From Sandaracinobacteroides sp031425455 (lineage in GTDB: Bacteria; Pseudomonadota; Alphaproteobacteria; Sphingomonadales; Sphingomonadaceae), in the NCBI GenBank assembly GCA_031425455.1, contig JANPJJ010000038.1:1-31086 (forward strand): 31,086 nucleotides of DNA, read 5' to 3'. The position numbers and the translations under genes are program-made. Positions 15,557 to 26,303 of this stretch are shown here, in pieces. Numbering within the stretch: the first letter of the stretch is position 1; every line of letters starts with the position of its first letter. The notes under the pieces were generated by a model. That model made no database searches. It saw nothing but the letters and a program-made list of their open reading frames with translations, and was not told where the DNA came from.

Positions 15557-16014
15557 GGCTTCTGCTCCGGGTTCAGGGCGCCACGCGCCGCGTCGGGGGT
15601 TCGCTCCAGGGTCCGGCGGCTTCGCTCGGGGGCCAGATGTGCGGCATCCATCTTCTTCAGGCCCGCACGATACATCACATAGGCGATCAGCAGCGCCGCT
15701 ACGCCCACCAGCAGCGTGCCGAGGCCCAGATTGCCGATGGCGTCGCCCACGAGATAGGCGACCCCCATCAGGGCCACGGCAAGGCCCGCGATCCCCAGCA
15801 CGGCAGCCCCCGCCATGCTCGCCACAGCGGTCTTCACCTCCGCCGCGGAGTCGCGAACCTCGGCCTTGATCAGGTTCAGCTGCTGCTCGGCCAGGTGCGT
15901 CCCCTGTTGCGTCAGCTGGCGGATCAGATCGATCAGATTGTCGCCGCCGCCGGGCCGCGCAGCGTCGGCCGCCGGGGAAGAGGCCGACCTGGGGTCGTCC
16001 GGGCGCGTACTCAT
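15553..16014 (-). CDS. Holin-like membrane protein (phage holin superfamily III type)
   Basis: Protein of 153 residues: a polar N-terminus, an amphipathic helix (DLIRQLTQQGTHLAEQQL), and two membrane helices (about residues 66-93 and 97-117) with a positively charged tail. This is the layout of the chromosomal Phage_holin_3_6 family. The name comes from sequence similarity; no lysis genes, endolysin or phage genes lie nearby, so a structural or stress role in the inner membrane is more likely than lysis. It overlaps both neighbours by 4 nt and is the middle gene of the three-gene cassette. Confidence 0.8.
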   Translation of the reverse strand: MSTRPDDPRSASSPAADAARPGGGDNLIDLIRQLTQQGTHLAEQQLNLIKAEVRDSAAEVKTAVASMAGAAVLGIAGLAVALMGVAYLVGDAIGNLGLGTLLVGVAALLIAYVMYRAGLKKMDAAHLAPERSRRTLERTPDAARGALNPEQKP

Positions 16015-16460
16015 GCCGGCTCCCCGCCCGCCTGCTGTCCAACCATCTGCGGCCCGGCTTGCTGCCCGACTCCGGCCTTCAGCACGCGGGCGGCCGCGAA
16101 CCCGGCCAGCGCGCAGCCGGCCAGAAAGGTTCCGGGGTTCTCGCGCGCCAGCCGCTGGATCTCGCGGCTCAGGTCGCGCGCATCCCGCTGCTCCACGGTG
16201 TCGCCCAGCCTCTGCAGCGCCTCCGAGGCGCTTTGGAACGCGGTCCGGATCCAGTCCGGGCTCCGCTGCAGTTCACCACCGGCACGGTCCAGGGCCGTGG
16301 CAACCGACTTTACCTGCTGCGCGGCGCCGCCCTTGCGCTGGTCCACCGCGCCGAGCACCCGCGACTCGGCCGCGTCGCCGATCGTTCGGGCGTCGCTGCG
16401 CAACTCGCTGCCAATCCCGCCGCTCGGGCCGCTGCCGCCGCCATGTTCGGGGGTTTCCAT
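16011..16460 (-). CDS. Unknown membrane-anchored protein, first gene of cassette
   Basis: Protein of 149 residues, family not recognised. It has a Gly/Ser-rich start, a long amphipathic helical middle (about residues 25-115; coiled-coil potential around LQRLGDTVEQRDARDLSREI), and one membrane helix near the C-terminus (GTFLAGCALAGFAAARVL). The design recalls nutrient- or osmotic-stress helical proteins that tether to the inner membrane. The ATG at 16460 has a strong purine-rich site (GAGGAAGAGG) upstream. Transcription likely starts at the GGAAC/GGTT promoter 34-58 bp away. It is followed by the holin-like gene with an ATGA overlap. Confidence 0.78.
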   Translation of the reverse strand: METPEHGGGSGPSGGIGSELRSDARTIGDAAESRVLGAVDQRKGGAAQQVKSVATALDRAGGELQRSPDWIRTAFQSASEALQRLGDTVEQRDARDLSREIQRLARENPGTFLAGCALAGFAAARVLKAGVGQQAGPQMVGQQAGGEPA

Positions 16461-16493
16461 CGTCGATCCTCTTCCTCGCCAGGTTGGCCATTC

Positions 16494-16518
16494 AACCCTC
16501 CCGGCGAAGTTTCGTTCC
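16494..16518 (-). promoter_or_regulatory. EcfG-type general stress response promoter
   Basis: On the minus strand GGAAC (16518-16514), exactly 16 bp, then GGTT (16497-16494). The published EcfG consensus in alphaproteobacteria, including Sphingomonas, is GGAAC-N16/17-CGTT; only the first base of the -10 differs. The distance to the start codon at 16460 is normal for a promoter, and the cassette type is one often found in EcfG regulons. Confidence 0.65.
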
Positions 16519-16544
16519 GATGTTTCGTTGGTGCGGGGGCGGGC

Positions 16545-18113
16545 TTACGGCAGGCGGTAGAAGACCGGGGCACCCGGGCCGACGGGCAGGTCGAGCAGCA
16601 CCCAGAGCAGCACGATGGTCATGCCCGCGCAATAAAGCGCAATGGCAAGCGGCAGAGTCAGCGCCAGCAGCGAACCCATCCGCATTTCAGGCACCCAGCG
16701 CTGACAATATAGCAATGTCAGGACGAAATAGGCATTCAGCGGAGAGATCAGGTTGGTGATGGTGTCGCCCACCCGGTAGGCAGCCGTGGTCATCTCGGGC
16801 GAGACGCCCAGGAGCATGAACATCGGGGTCGCCACCGGCGACATGACGGTCCACTTGGCGGATTGCGACGCGATCAAGAAGTCCAGCCAGGCGGTCAGCG
16901 TGGTCAGCATCGGAAGCAGCAGCGCGGGGGGCACCCCCAGGCCCTTCAACAGGTCGGCGCCGGCGATCGAGGTGATCGGGCCCAGGTTGGACCAGCCGAA
17001 CATGGCAACGAACTGGGCCGCAAACAGGATCAGCACCACATAGGGCAGCAGCGGTTGCAGGCCCTTCCCCATCATGCCGACCACATCCCGGTGCGACCGG
17101 ATGCTGCCCGTCACCGCGCCGAACGCCCAGCCGGTCGTCAGGAACAGCAGGAACATCAACACGGCGATCGCGCCGAACAGCGGCCGCAGTCGCTCGGCGC
17201 CCACGGCGTCTGGATCGGACAGCGGCGCATAGCCGGGGCCGAACGCCAGCATGCCCACCGCCATCAGCAGGATCAGAAGCGCGATCCCCGCCGCGCGAAG
17301 CCCGCGGCGCTCCAGGGCCGTAATGCCCAGCGCCGCCTCCGCGTCGCCCTCCACGGCACCGGCGTGCCAGTCCCCGATGCGCGGGCCGACAACGCGGTTC
17401 AGCACCGCCCAGGCCGTGGCAGTAAAGGCCAGCGCGATCCCGATGGAGAAATACCAGTTGCCCAACGGGTTCATGGTCCAGCCCGGTTCGATCTGCCGCG
17501 CGCCGACCTGCGTGATCGACAGCGACACGACATCGATCAGGCCGGGCAGGAGATTGCCCGACAGGCCGGTAGCAACCCCGGCAAAAGCGGTCACTACCCC
17601 CAGCACCGGGTGCCGCCCCAGGGCGGCATACAGCACGCCCGCAAGCGGCACATAGACGATGTAGCCGGCATCCTGGGCATGGACCGACATCATGCCCGTC
17701 AGGAACACCGTCGGCGTCAGCAGCGCCAGCGGCACGCGCTGCAGGCTGGCCCGGACCAGAACGGCCAGCAGGCCCGAATGGTCTGCCACGCCCGCGCCCA
17801 TCACGATCACCAGCGCAATGCCGAACGGCGGAAAGCTGGTGAAGGTTTTGGGAAACTCGGTCAGCAACCGGCGCACCATGTCCTCGGCGAACAGGCTCTT
17901 CACCACCAGCGTCTCGCCGGACAGCGGATTGACTGCAGACCATTGCAGCGCCGCCCCCAACGCCGAAACCAGCATCAGCACGGCGATCAGTGCGATGAAG
18001 ATCACAACGGGATCGGGGAGCGCATTGCCCAGCCGCTCGATCCGGTCGAGCCAGCGATCGGCGGCAGTGCCGGTGGCTGCTCGCACGCCCGCAGGTCCGC
18101 TGTCCGCCCGCAT
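16545..18113 (-). CDS. AbgT-family transporter
   Basis: Inner-membrane transporter of 522 residues with around 11-13 hydrophobic helices. AbgT in E. coli takes up p-aminobenzoyl-glutamate; relatives such as MtrF export sulfonamides and folate breakdown products. Seen: the N-terminal LDRIERLGNALPDPVVIF, FPPFGIALVIVMGAGVADHSG, the loop SVHAQDAGYIVYVP, GLSGNLLPG and the late helix hairpin VMSPVATPMFMLLG with DTITNLISPLNAYF, all typical of the family. The ATG at 18113 is chosen for a GGGGGGA site just ahead; an extension of 16 residues is open. No abgA/abgB hydrolase neighbours, so the direction and substrate remain open. Confidence 0.9.
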   Translation of the reverse strand: MRADSGPAGVRAATGTAADRWLDRIERLGNALPDPVVIFIALIAVLMLVSALGAALQWSAVNPLSGETLVVKSLFAEDMVRRLLTEFPKTFTSFPPFGIALVIVMGAGVADHSGLLAVLVRASLQRVPLALLTPTVFLTGMMSVHAQDAGYIVYVPLAGVLYAALGRHPVLGVVTAFAGVATGLSGNLLPGLIDVVSLSITQVGARQIEPGWTMNPLGNWYFSIGIALAFTATAWAVLNRVVGPRIGDWHAGAVEGDAEAALGITALERRGLRAAGIALLILLMAVGMLAFGPGYAPLSDPDAVGAERLRPLFGAIAVLMFLLFLTTGWAFGAVTGSIRSHRDVVGMMGKGLQPLLPYVVLILFAAQFVAMFGWSNLGPITSIAGADLLKGLGVPPALLLPMLTTLTAWLDFLIASQSAKWTVMSPVATPMFMLLGVSPEMTTAAYRVGDTITNLISPLNAYFVLTLLYCQRWVPEMRMGSLLALTLPLAIALYCAGMTIVLLWVLLDLPVGPGAPVFYRLP

Positions 18114-18234
18114 CGTTCCCCCCAAATTTGCACGCCGTCTGCCGAAGCTTGCGCGCGACACGATGCCGGGTCAATCGGGCCGCCACACTTTCCCTTCGCA
18201 CCCGCAGCACAAAGCCTGTAAGGGGCGCGCCACC

Positions 18235-19884
18235 ATGCTCAATCTTTCCGGCATCACGGTCCGCCTCGGCGGGCGCACCATCATCGACAAGGCCACGGCA
18301 GCCTTGCCGGGGCGCAGCCGCATCGGCCTGATCGGGCGTAACGGCGCCGGCAAATCCACGCTGATGAAAGTGATGATGGGCTTCATCGAGGCCGATGAGG
18401 GCCGGCTCGAGATGCCGCGCGGCACCCGCATCGGCTATATCGCGCAGGAAGCGCCCGACGGCGACATCACCCCCATCGAGCTGGTGCTCGCCGCCGACAC
18501 CGAGCGCGCCGCGCTGCTGCACGAATCCGAAACCTGCGAGGATATGGACCGCTTCGGCGAGATTCACGAGCGGCTGATGGCGATCGACGCCTATTCCGCC
18601 CCGGCCCGCGCCGCGCGAATTCTGGTCGGCCTCGGCTTCGACGAAGACGCGCAGAACCGCCCGCTGTCCAGCTTCTCGGGCGGCTGGAAGATGCGCGCTG
18701 CGCTCGCCGCGCTGCTGTTCTCCGAGCCCGACCTGCTGCTGCTCGACGAGCCCTCCAACCACCTCGACCTCGAAGCTACCATGTGGCTGGAGAATTTCCT
18801 GAAATCTTATCCGGCGATGATGATCGTGATCAGCCACGAGCGCGATCTCCTGAACAATGTCGTCGACAACATCCTGCACCTGGAAGGCGGCAAGACCGTC
18901 CTCTACGCCGGGGGCTACGACAGTTTCGAACGCCAGCGCGCGGAGCGGCTGGCCCAGCAGGCTGCGGCCAAGGCGCAGCAGGACGCCCAGCGCAGCAAGC
19001 TGCAGGACTATATCGCCCGGAACAGCGCCCGGGCCTCCACCGCCAAGCAGGCGCAGTCGCGCGCCAAGGCGCTGGCCCGGATGCAGCCGATCGCGGCCCT
19101 GGTGGAGGACCCGACGCTCAGCTTCGACTTCCCAAGCCCCGATGCGCTGAAGCCGCCGCTGGTGACCATGGACATGGCGAGTGTCGGCTATACCGAGGGC
19201 AAGCCGATCCTGCAGAAACTGAACCTCCGGCTCGACCCGGACGACCGGGTGGCCCTGCTCGGCCGCAACGGCAACGGCAAGACGACGCTGGCGCGCCTGC
19301 TGGCAGCCCAGCTCGCGCCGATGGCGGGAGACATCCACGCACCGGGCAAGCTGAAGGTCGGCTATTTCACCCAGTATCAGGTGGAGGAGCTGGACGGCGA
19401 CGATACCCCGCTCGACCATATGACACGGCAGATGGCAGGCGCCAGCCAGGCGGCGGTCCGGGCCCAGCTCGGCCGCTTCGGCTTCTCGGGCGCGCGCGCC
19501 ACGCAGCAGGTCTCCAAACTGTCCGGCGGTGAACGCGCCCGGCTGGCACTGGCGCTCATCACTCGCGATGCGCCGCACCTGCTGATCCTGGACGAGCCGA
19601 CCAACCACCTCGTCGTCGACACCCGCGAGGCGCTGGTGCAGGCGCTCAACGCCTATGAAGGTGCCGTGGTGCTGGTCAGCCACGATCGCCATATGCTGGA
19701 GCTTGCGGCAGACCGGCTGGTGCTTGTGGACAATGGCACGGCCAAGGAATTCAGCGGATCGATCGACGACTATACCGACATGATCCTCGGCCGGAAGCCG
19801 AAGCCCGACCTGCCGAAACAGGCGAAGGCCCCGCCGCCCCCGGCGCGGCCCAAGGCCAAGCAGAAGGGTGGGATGCGGTTTTAG
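18235..19884 (+). CDS. ABC-F family ATPase
   Basis: Soluble tandem ATPase of the ABC-F type (Uup/YheS/EttA relatives), which act on ribosomes rather than in membranes. The 549 residues hold two nucleotide-binding domains: Walker A GRNGAGKST and GRNGNGKTT, signatures FSGGWKMRAAL and LSGGERARLAL, Walker B LLLLDEPSNHLD and LLILDEPTNHLVVD. Between them lies the charged linker (ERLAQQAAAKAQQDAQRSK). In the second domain the D-loop aspartate after NHL is Val. The C-terminus is short and Lys/Pro-rich, lacking a coiled-coil domain as in YheS/Uup. The ATG at 18235 has AAGGGG 9 nt ahead. Confidence 0.92.
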   Translation: MLNLSGITVRLGGRTIIDKATAALPGRSRIGLIGRNGAGKSTLMKVMMGFIEADEGRLEMPRGTRIGYIAQEAPDGDITPIELVLAADTERAALLHESETCEDMDRFGEIHERLMAIDAYSAPARAARILVGLGFDEDAQNRPLSSFSGGWKMRAALAALLFSEPDLLLLDEPSNHLDLEATMWLENFLKSYPAMMIVISHERDLLNNVVDNILHLEGGKTVLYAGGYDSFERQRAERLAQQAAAKAQQDAQRSKLQDYIARNSARASTAKQAQSRAKALARMQPIAALVEDPTLSFDFPSPDALKPPLVTMDMASVGYTEGKPILQKLNLRLDPDDRVALLGRNGNGKTTLARLLAAQLAPMAGDIHAPGKLKVGYFTQYQVEELDGDDTPLDHMTRQMAGASQAAVRAQLGRFGFSGARATQQVSKLSGGERARLALALITRDAPHLLILDEPTNHLVVDTREALVQALNAYEGAVVLVSHDRHMLELAADRLVLVDNGTAKEFSGSIDDYTDMILGRKPKPDLPKQAKAPPPPARPKAKQKGGMRF

Positions 19885-19901
19885 GCTGAAGCGGCCGACA
19901 G

Positions 19902-19920
19902 TTTGCGCGGAACGCGCAAA
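19902..19920 (+). terminator. Hairpin after the ABC-F gene
   Basis: TTTGCGCG-gaa-CGCGCAAA, a perfect 8-bp stem 18 bp past the ABC-F stop. The A/T ends make it a plausible two-way terminator between converging genes. Confidence 0.55.
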
Positions 19921-19951
19921 TCCGCGAGTCCGCGCAAGCTCGGCCGGCGTG

Positions 19952-20058
19952 CGGTCGGAATCGCCGACCGGCACGACCGACGAGTCGGGCTTTGCCCGAC
20001 CCTTGCTTCCCTGCCTTGTTCGAAACCGATCTGCGCGGACTCGGCGGCTGCGCCGCCG
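19952..20058. other. Cluster of three more hairpins in convergent gap
   Basis: CGGTCGG-aatcg-CCGACCG (19952-19970), GTCGGGC-ttt-GCCCGAC (19984-20000) and CGGCGGC-tgc-GCCGCCG (20042-20058) fill most of the 211-bp gap before the TonB-like gene. No protein is convincing here. Possibly stacked transcription terminators or palindromic repeat units. Confidence 0.5.
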
Positions 20059-20095
20059 GCCGCCATCAGCTTGCTTGCAGCCGTGAGGCACCTCC

Positions 20096-20830
20096 TCATG
20101 GACGGTCCCGCCGAACCCGATAGTCGATCCTGATTCGCACCCATTCGCCATAGCGGTCGCGCCCCCCGACGCGGGGCGGGCGCACCTGAAACTGCCAGGC
20201 GGCCGCCTGCACAGACCGGGCGATGCCGGATCCGACCGGAGATTCGCCGACGATCACGCAGTCCTCCACGCGGTAGTTCGGCACCGTCCGGCACGCGATC
20301 AGGCCCCAGCCCGGCCCCTGCGCCGTCGACAGGAAGCCGCGCAGCTCGTCGTCATAGGGCTCGCGGTACCAGGCAGCGGCATAGAGCGGCTCGCCGTTGG
20401 GGCCGCTGCCCTCCACGCGCTCGCTGTCGGGCGCCGGCTTCGGGCGGAGGTCGGGGGGTCCATAGACCGGGCGGTCCGGCGCAGCCGGCGGCGGCACACT
20501 TTCGATCGCGGTGGAAACGGCGGGCGGCGGCACGATCAGCGGCGGCGCCGGCGGGAGCGGCCGGGGCGGGGCGGGCTGCGGTGGCGTCGGCCGTGGCCGC
20601 TCTTGCGCCGGTTCGGGCATCACCTCGGGGGTCGGCTCCACCGCGGGCCGCTCGGGTGCGACGCTCACCGCAATCATCGCATCGTCGGCCGATTTCTCTC
20701 CGGTAAAGGCGGGCGCAAGTGTGAGGAACAACAGCCCGAGCGCGGCGTGCAGCAGCAACACCAGTGCGAGCCCGCCGGCACGGCGGCCGATACCCTCGCG
20801 GGTCAGAAAGGATGGCTGGCCGGGCGACAT
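20096..20830 (-). CDS. TonB-like proline-rich protein
   Basis: The 244 residues have the TonB layout: a short cytoplasmic start, one membrane anchor (LALVLLLHAALGLLFLTLAP, about residues 21-40), a proline-rich periplasmic spacer (about 60-130, many PAPP and RPRP runs), and a C-terminal domain. In the latter, DCVIVGESP, SVQAAAWQFQVRPP and GEWVRIRIDY fit a divergent TonB C-terminal fold. It also has two Cys (IACRTVPNYRVEDC) that could form a disulfide. No exbB/exbD is near, so it either borrows a distant motor or has another envelope role. Lies 69 bp after acnA on the same strand. Confidence 0.65.
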   Translation of the reverse strand: MSPGQPSFLTREGIGRRAGGLALVLLLHAALGLLFLTLAPAFTGEKSADDAMIAVSVAPERPAVEPTPEVMPEPAQERPRPTPPQPAPPRPLPPAPPLIVPPPAVSTAIESVPPPAAPDRPVYGPPDLRPKPAPDSERVEGSGPNGEPLYAAAWYREPYDDELRGFLSTAQGPGWGLIACRTVPNYRVEDCVIVGESPVGSGIARSVQAAAWQFQVRPPRVGGRDRYGEWVRIRIDYRVRRDRP

Positions 20831-20899
20831 GTCGCGTCAGATTGCTTCCGATGATCGAAACACGCCCGGCCGGGCCACCTCTCCGGCGAGGAACGATGC

Positions 20900-23584
<2,685 letters not shown>

Positions 23585-23756
23585 GGAAAAGTCTCTCGCC
23601 TCTCAGGGGTCCCATCTCGGGGGTCGGGGTGCGCGACTGCTCCTAAAGCCAGCGCTGCATCGCGGCAAGCGCACCTTAATCCGGATCGGCGGGGCCGTAA
23701 TCATCGGGGCAATGCCGGGCGAGCCACCGGACGCCATTGACGAAGGACATGCGATC

Positions 23757-24845
23757 ATGAAGGAAGCGGGAGCCCTTGTGGCGGCAGGCGACGCGGCGGA
23801 CCTCCCCGACCACAGCGGGCTCGGCCACCCCTCGCTCGGCTGGTTCGACGAGATCCGGGGTCTCCTCAACCGCACCGGGCTTCCGGCAGAACCCGAAATC
23901 TACGAGCTGTTCTGGCTTCACGTCAGTGAGGCCGACGCCGCCCTCTCGCGAGATCTGGAGCGGCTGCTGGCCGAAGGCGACCATGGCATCGACCGGGTAA
24001 AGACGCTGCGCCGGGCGCATTTCGGCGAGATCGCCGCGTCCGAGCTGCTGGCGCTGGTGGAAGCCGCGCAGACCGGCGCGGAGGCGCTCGCCGATCGGCT
24101 GGACCGCGGCCTTGCCGATGTGAAGACCTACGACGACGCCGTTGCCGAAGAAGACGCCGCGCTCTCGGTGGCGAAATCGGCGCATGAGCTCGCCGAACTG
24201 GTGCAGCGGCTGCGGCGCGCCAATGCCACCGTGATGGCCGCCAATCGCCGGCTGGAGGCCGATATCCGGACCGCCAGCCTGGAAACCGGCAAGCTGCTCG
24301 ACCGGCTCGATTCCGCCGAGCGCACCGCCCGCACCGATCCGCTGACCGGGCTGATGAACCGGCGCGGCCTGACCGAAGCGCTGAAGAAGGCGCAGGCAAC
24401 CGCGCTGGAGTCCGGCCAGCCGCTCTCCACCGCGCTGGTCGACATCGATCATTTCAAGCGCGTGAACGACCAGTGGGGCCATGCTATCGGCGACGAGGTG
24501 CTTCGCTGCGTCGCAACGCACCTGGCGAGCCACGCCCGGCGCACGGCCGGCGACAAGGCGTTCGCCGGACGGCACGGCGGCGAGGAGTTCGTGGTGGCGC
24601 TGCCCGGCATGGCGCTGGGGGAGGCAGCCGCCGCGATCGACAACGCCCGTGCCATCCTGGCCCGCCAGGTGCTGCGACGGTCCGACGACGGCGCAAGCCT
24701 CGGCCACATCAGCTTTTCGGCCGGCGTGGCGATGCTCCGGCCCGATGACAGCAGCGACAGCCTGATCGACCGCGCCGACGCCGCGCTCTACACCGCCAAG
24801 CGCACCGGCCGCGACCGGGTACTGCCGGAGGCCCCGCTGCGCTGA
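23757..24845 (+). CDS. Diguanylate cyclase (GGDEF domain)
   Basis: Makes cyclic di-GMP from two GTP. The 362 residues have an N-terminal helical sensor-like part without membrane segments (about 1-190, including YELFWLHVSEADAALSRDLERLL), a coiled-coil linker ending in DSAERTARTDPLTGLMNRRGL, and the GGDEF domain with LVDIDHFKRVND and the active site GGEEF at residues 274-278. The usual RxxD inhibitory site before the motif is absent (the local residues are GDKAFAGRH), so product feedback is probably lacking. Two starts are possible: 23757 has AAGGA 9 nt ahead and is preferred; 23712 would add 15 residues. Cytoplasmic. No EAL domain. Confidence 0.9.
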   Translation: MKEAGALVAAGDAADLPDHSGLGHPSLGWFDEIRGLLNRTGLPAEPEIYELFWLHVSEADAALSRDLERLLAEGDHGIDRVKTLRRAHFGEIAASELLALVEAAQTGAEALADRLDRGLADVKTYDDAVAEEDAALSVAKSAHELAELVQRLRRANATVMAANRRLEADIRTASLETGKLLDRLDSAERTARTDPLTGLMNRRGLTEALKKAQATALESGQPLSTALVDIDHFKRVNDQWGHAIGDEVLRCVATHLASHARRTAGDKAFAGRHGGEEFVVALPGMALGEAAAAIDNARAILARQVLRRSDDGASLGHISFSAGVAMLRPDDSSDSLIDRADAALYTAKRTGRDRVLPEAPLR

Positions 24846-24859
24846 AAGGCTGCGCTGAA
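24836..24859 (+). repeat. Short direct repeat at the cyclase stop codon
   Basis: GCTGCGCTGAA occurs at 24836-24846 and again at 24849-24859. The first copy contains the TGA stop of the cyclase gene. A small tandem duplication with a 13-bp period. Confidence 0.6.
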
Positions 24860-24861
24860 CT

Positions 24862-26277
24862 TCAGGCCGCGTCCAGCCCTGCCCTGATCTCCGCGTGCAT
24901 CTCGGCCGTGATCGGCCAGCGCCAGATCAGCGCGGCGCCAACCACCGCAAGCAGGGCCGAAGGGCCGGCGAACAATATCTCCAGCGCCAGCGTGGCCGTC
25001 GAATCGTTGGCGGCGCCGGGCGCAGGGTCAAACCCGATCAACGCCAAAAGCGGATAGGTGAGCCCGACCGGTATCGCATAACCCAGCTTCTGCGTGGCGG
25101 TCAGGATCGCGAAGTTCAGCCCGATGGTCTCGGCGCCAGCCACCTCGCGCCGCCGGCGACCCAGCGCCTGGGCATCGTTCAGGTCGGCCATCATCGCGCG
25201 CAGCAGGAACACCGGCGCCGCGAACGGCACCCCCGCGACGACCATGCCCGCACCCAGCAGCGGCAGGTTGCCGGCCGGCATTGCAAGCAGCCCCAGCTGC
25301 GAGGCCGCAAACCAGATCGCCGCCAACGCGGTCGCCTTGTGCTTCCCCCAGCCGCGCGCCAGCCGGACCCAGACCGGCGCAGCCGCGAGCCCGGCAATGA
25401 AATAGCCCAGCAGCAGGGTCGAGGCGGTCGCCGCGGGCACATCGCGCGCCGCGGTGAAGAAGAACAGGAACAGGGCACCGGTAATGCCGGGCGCCAGGGA
25501 AATCAGCAGGTCGACCGCCAGCAGCTGCACCATGCGCCGGTCCGCCAGCACCGCACGGAGATCGGCCCAGCGCACCTTGTGATCGGTAGCCGGCGCCTCT
25601 CCCTCCGGCACCGTCAGCGCCGCCGTCAACGCTGTAAAGGGCGCCAGCGCGATGATGAACCAGCCCATCGCGACGATGCCGGCCGTGCTGTCGGCCCCGG
25701 GCACCGACCTGGCGACCAGCGGCGGGATGAACAGCACGGTCAGCGTGCCAAACACGTTGCATGCCGTCCAGAAGCCGAAGATGCGCGCCCGCTCGCGATA
25801 GTCCCCCGACAGGCGCGACCCCCAGGAAACCTGCGCCAGCGTCGTCATCGAGAAACCGAGATAAAGCACCAGCAGCGAGACGAAGGCCATCGGCGCGCTC
25901 ACGCCGGGCCGCGCCATGAAGGTGAGGAAGGCGCCCAGCATCAGCATCGCCGCGCCCGCCACCAGCCAGGGCCTGAACTGCCCGAAGCGGCTTCGGCTGT
26001 TGTCCATCAGGGCGCCGATCAGCGGGTCCAGCGGAATATCAACGAGCCGCACAACTGCGAAGATGAAGCCGACGGTCGCGAGCGGCAGGCCCAGCGTGCC
26101 CGCATAGTGCGGCGGCAGATAGACCACCAGCGGCAGCCCGAGCGCCGCCACCGGCAGGCCGACACCCCCCCAGGCGAGCAGCGGGCCCAGCCTCACTCTG
26201 TCGGCCAAATCGAAACTGCTTGAGCAGGCGTGTTGGCCGCTTCGGCGGTCAGGGCTGCCGGCGCCAGCTTGCGGCAT
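24862..26277 (-). CDS. MFS transporter, sugar:cation symporter (GPH) type
   Basis: Inner-membrane transporter of 471 residues, about 12 helices, fitting the glycoside-pentoside-hexuronide:cation symporter (MFS_2) family. Seen: LPLVVYLPPHYAG in helix 1, RLVDIPLDPLIGALMDNSRSRFGQFRPWL (the family Asp-Arg loop; given as parts RLVDIPLDP and SRFGQFRPW), TLAQVSWGSRLSGDYRERAR, and LLRAMMADLNDAQ. The substrate is not known. The ATG at 26277 has GGAGG 8 nt upstream, but the first ~25 residues are unlike the family, and a GTG at 26196 would begin right at the conserved RLGPLLAWGG. Divergent from the flippase gene, convergent with the cyclase. Confidence 0.88.
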   Translation of the reverse strand: MPQAGAGSPDRRSGQHACSSSFDLADRVRLGPLLAWGGVGLPVAALGLPLVVYLPPHYAGTLGLPLATVGFIFAVVRLVDIPLDPLIGALMDNSRSRFGQFRPWLVAGAAMLMLGAFLTFMARPGVSAPMAFVSLLVLYLGFSMTTLAQVSWGSRLSGDYRERARIFGFWTACNVFGTLTVLFIPPLVARSVPGADSTAGIVAMGWFIIALAPFTALTAALTVPEGEAPATDHKVRWADLRAVLADRRMVQLLAVDLLISLAPGITGALFLFFFTAARDVPAATASTLLLGYFIAGLAAAPVWVRLARGWGKHKATALAAIWFAASQLGLLAMPAGNLPLLGAGMVVAGVPFAAPVFLLRAMMADLNDAQALGRRRREVAGAETIGLNFAILTATQKLGYAIPVGLTYPLLALIGFDPAPGAANDSTATLALEILFAGPSALLAVVGAALIWRWPITAEMHAEIRAGLDAA

Positions 26278-26303
26278 CGGCCGTGCCTCCGCTAGGGGCC
26301 GGC

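Noticed and set aside
15553..16014. Holin-like gene as sign of a prophage or lysis module
   Set aside because: No endolysin, integrase, capsid or tail gene is near. The family is common on chromosomes, and the gene is coupled to a DUF3618 gene.
16687..20151. Open minus-strand frame of 1154 codons
   Set aside because: It runs through the AbgT gene in a wrong frame and antisense to the ABC-F gene; composition is Arg/Gly/Ala-rich low-complexity, as expected for a shadow of GC-rich coding DNA.
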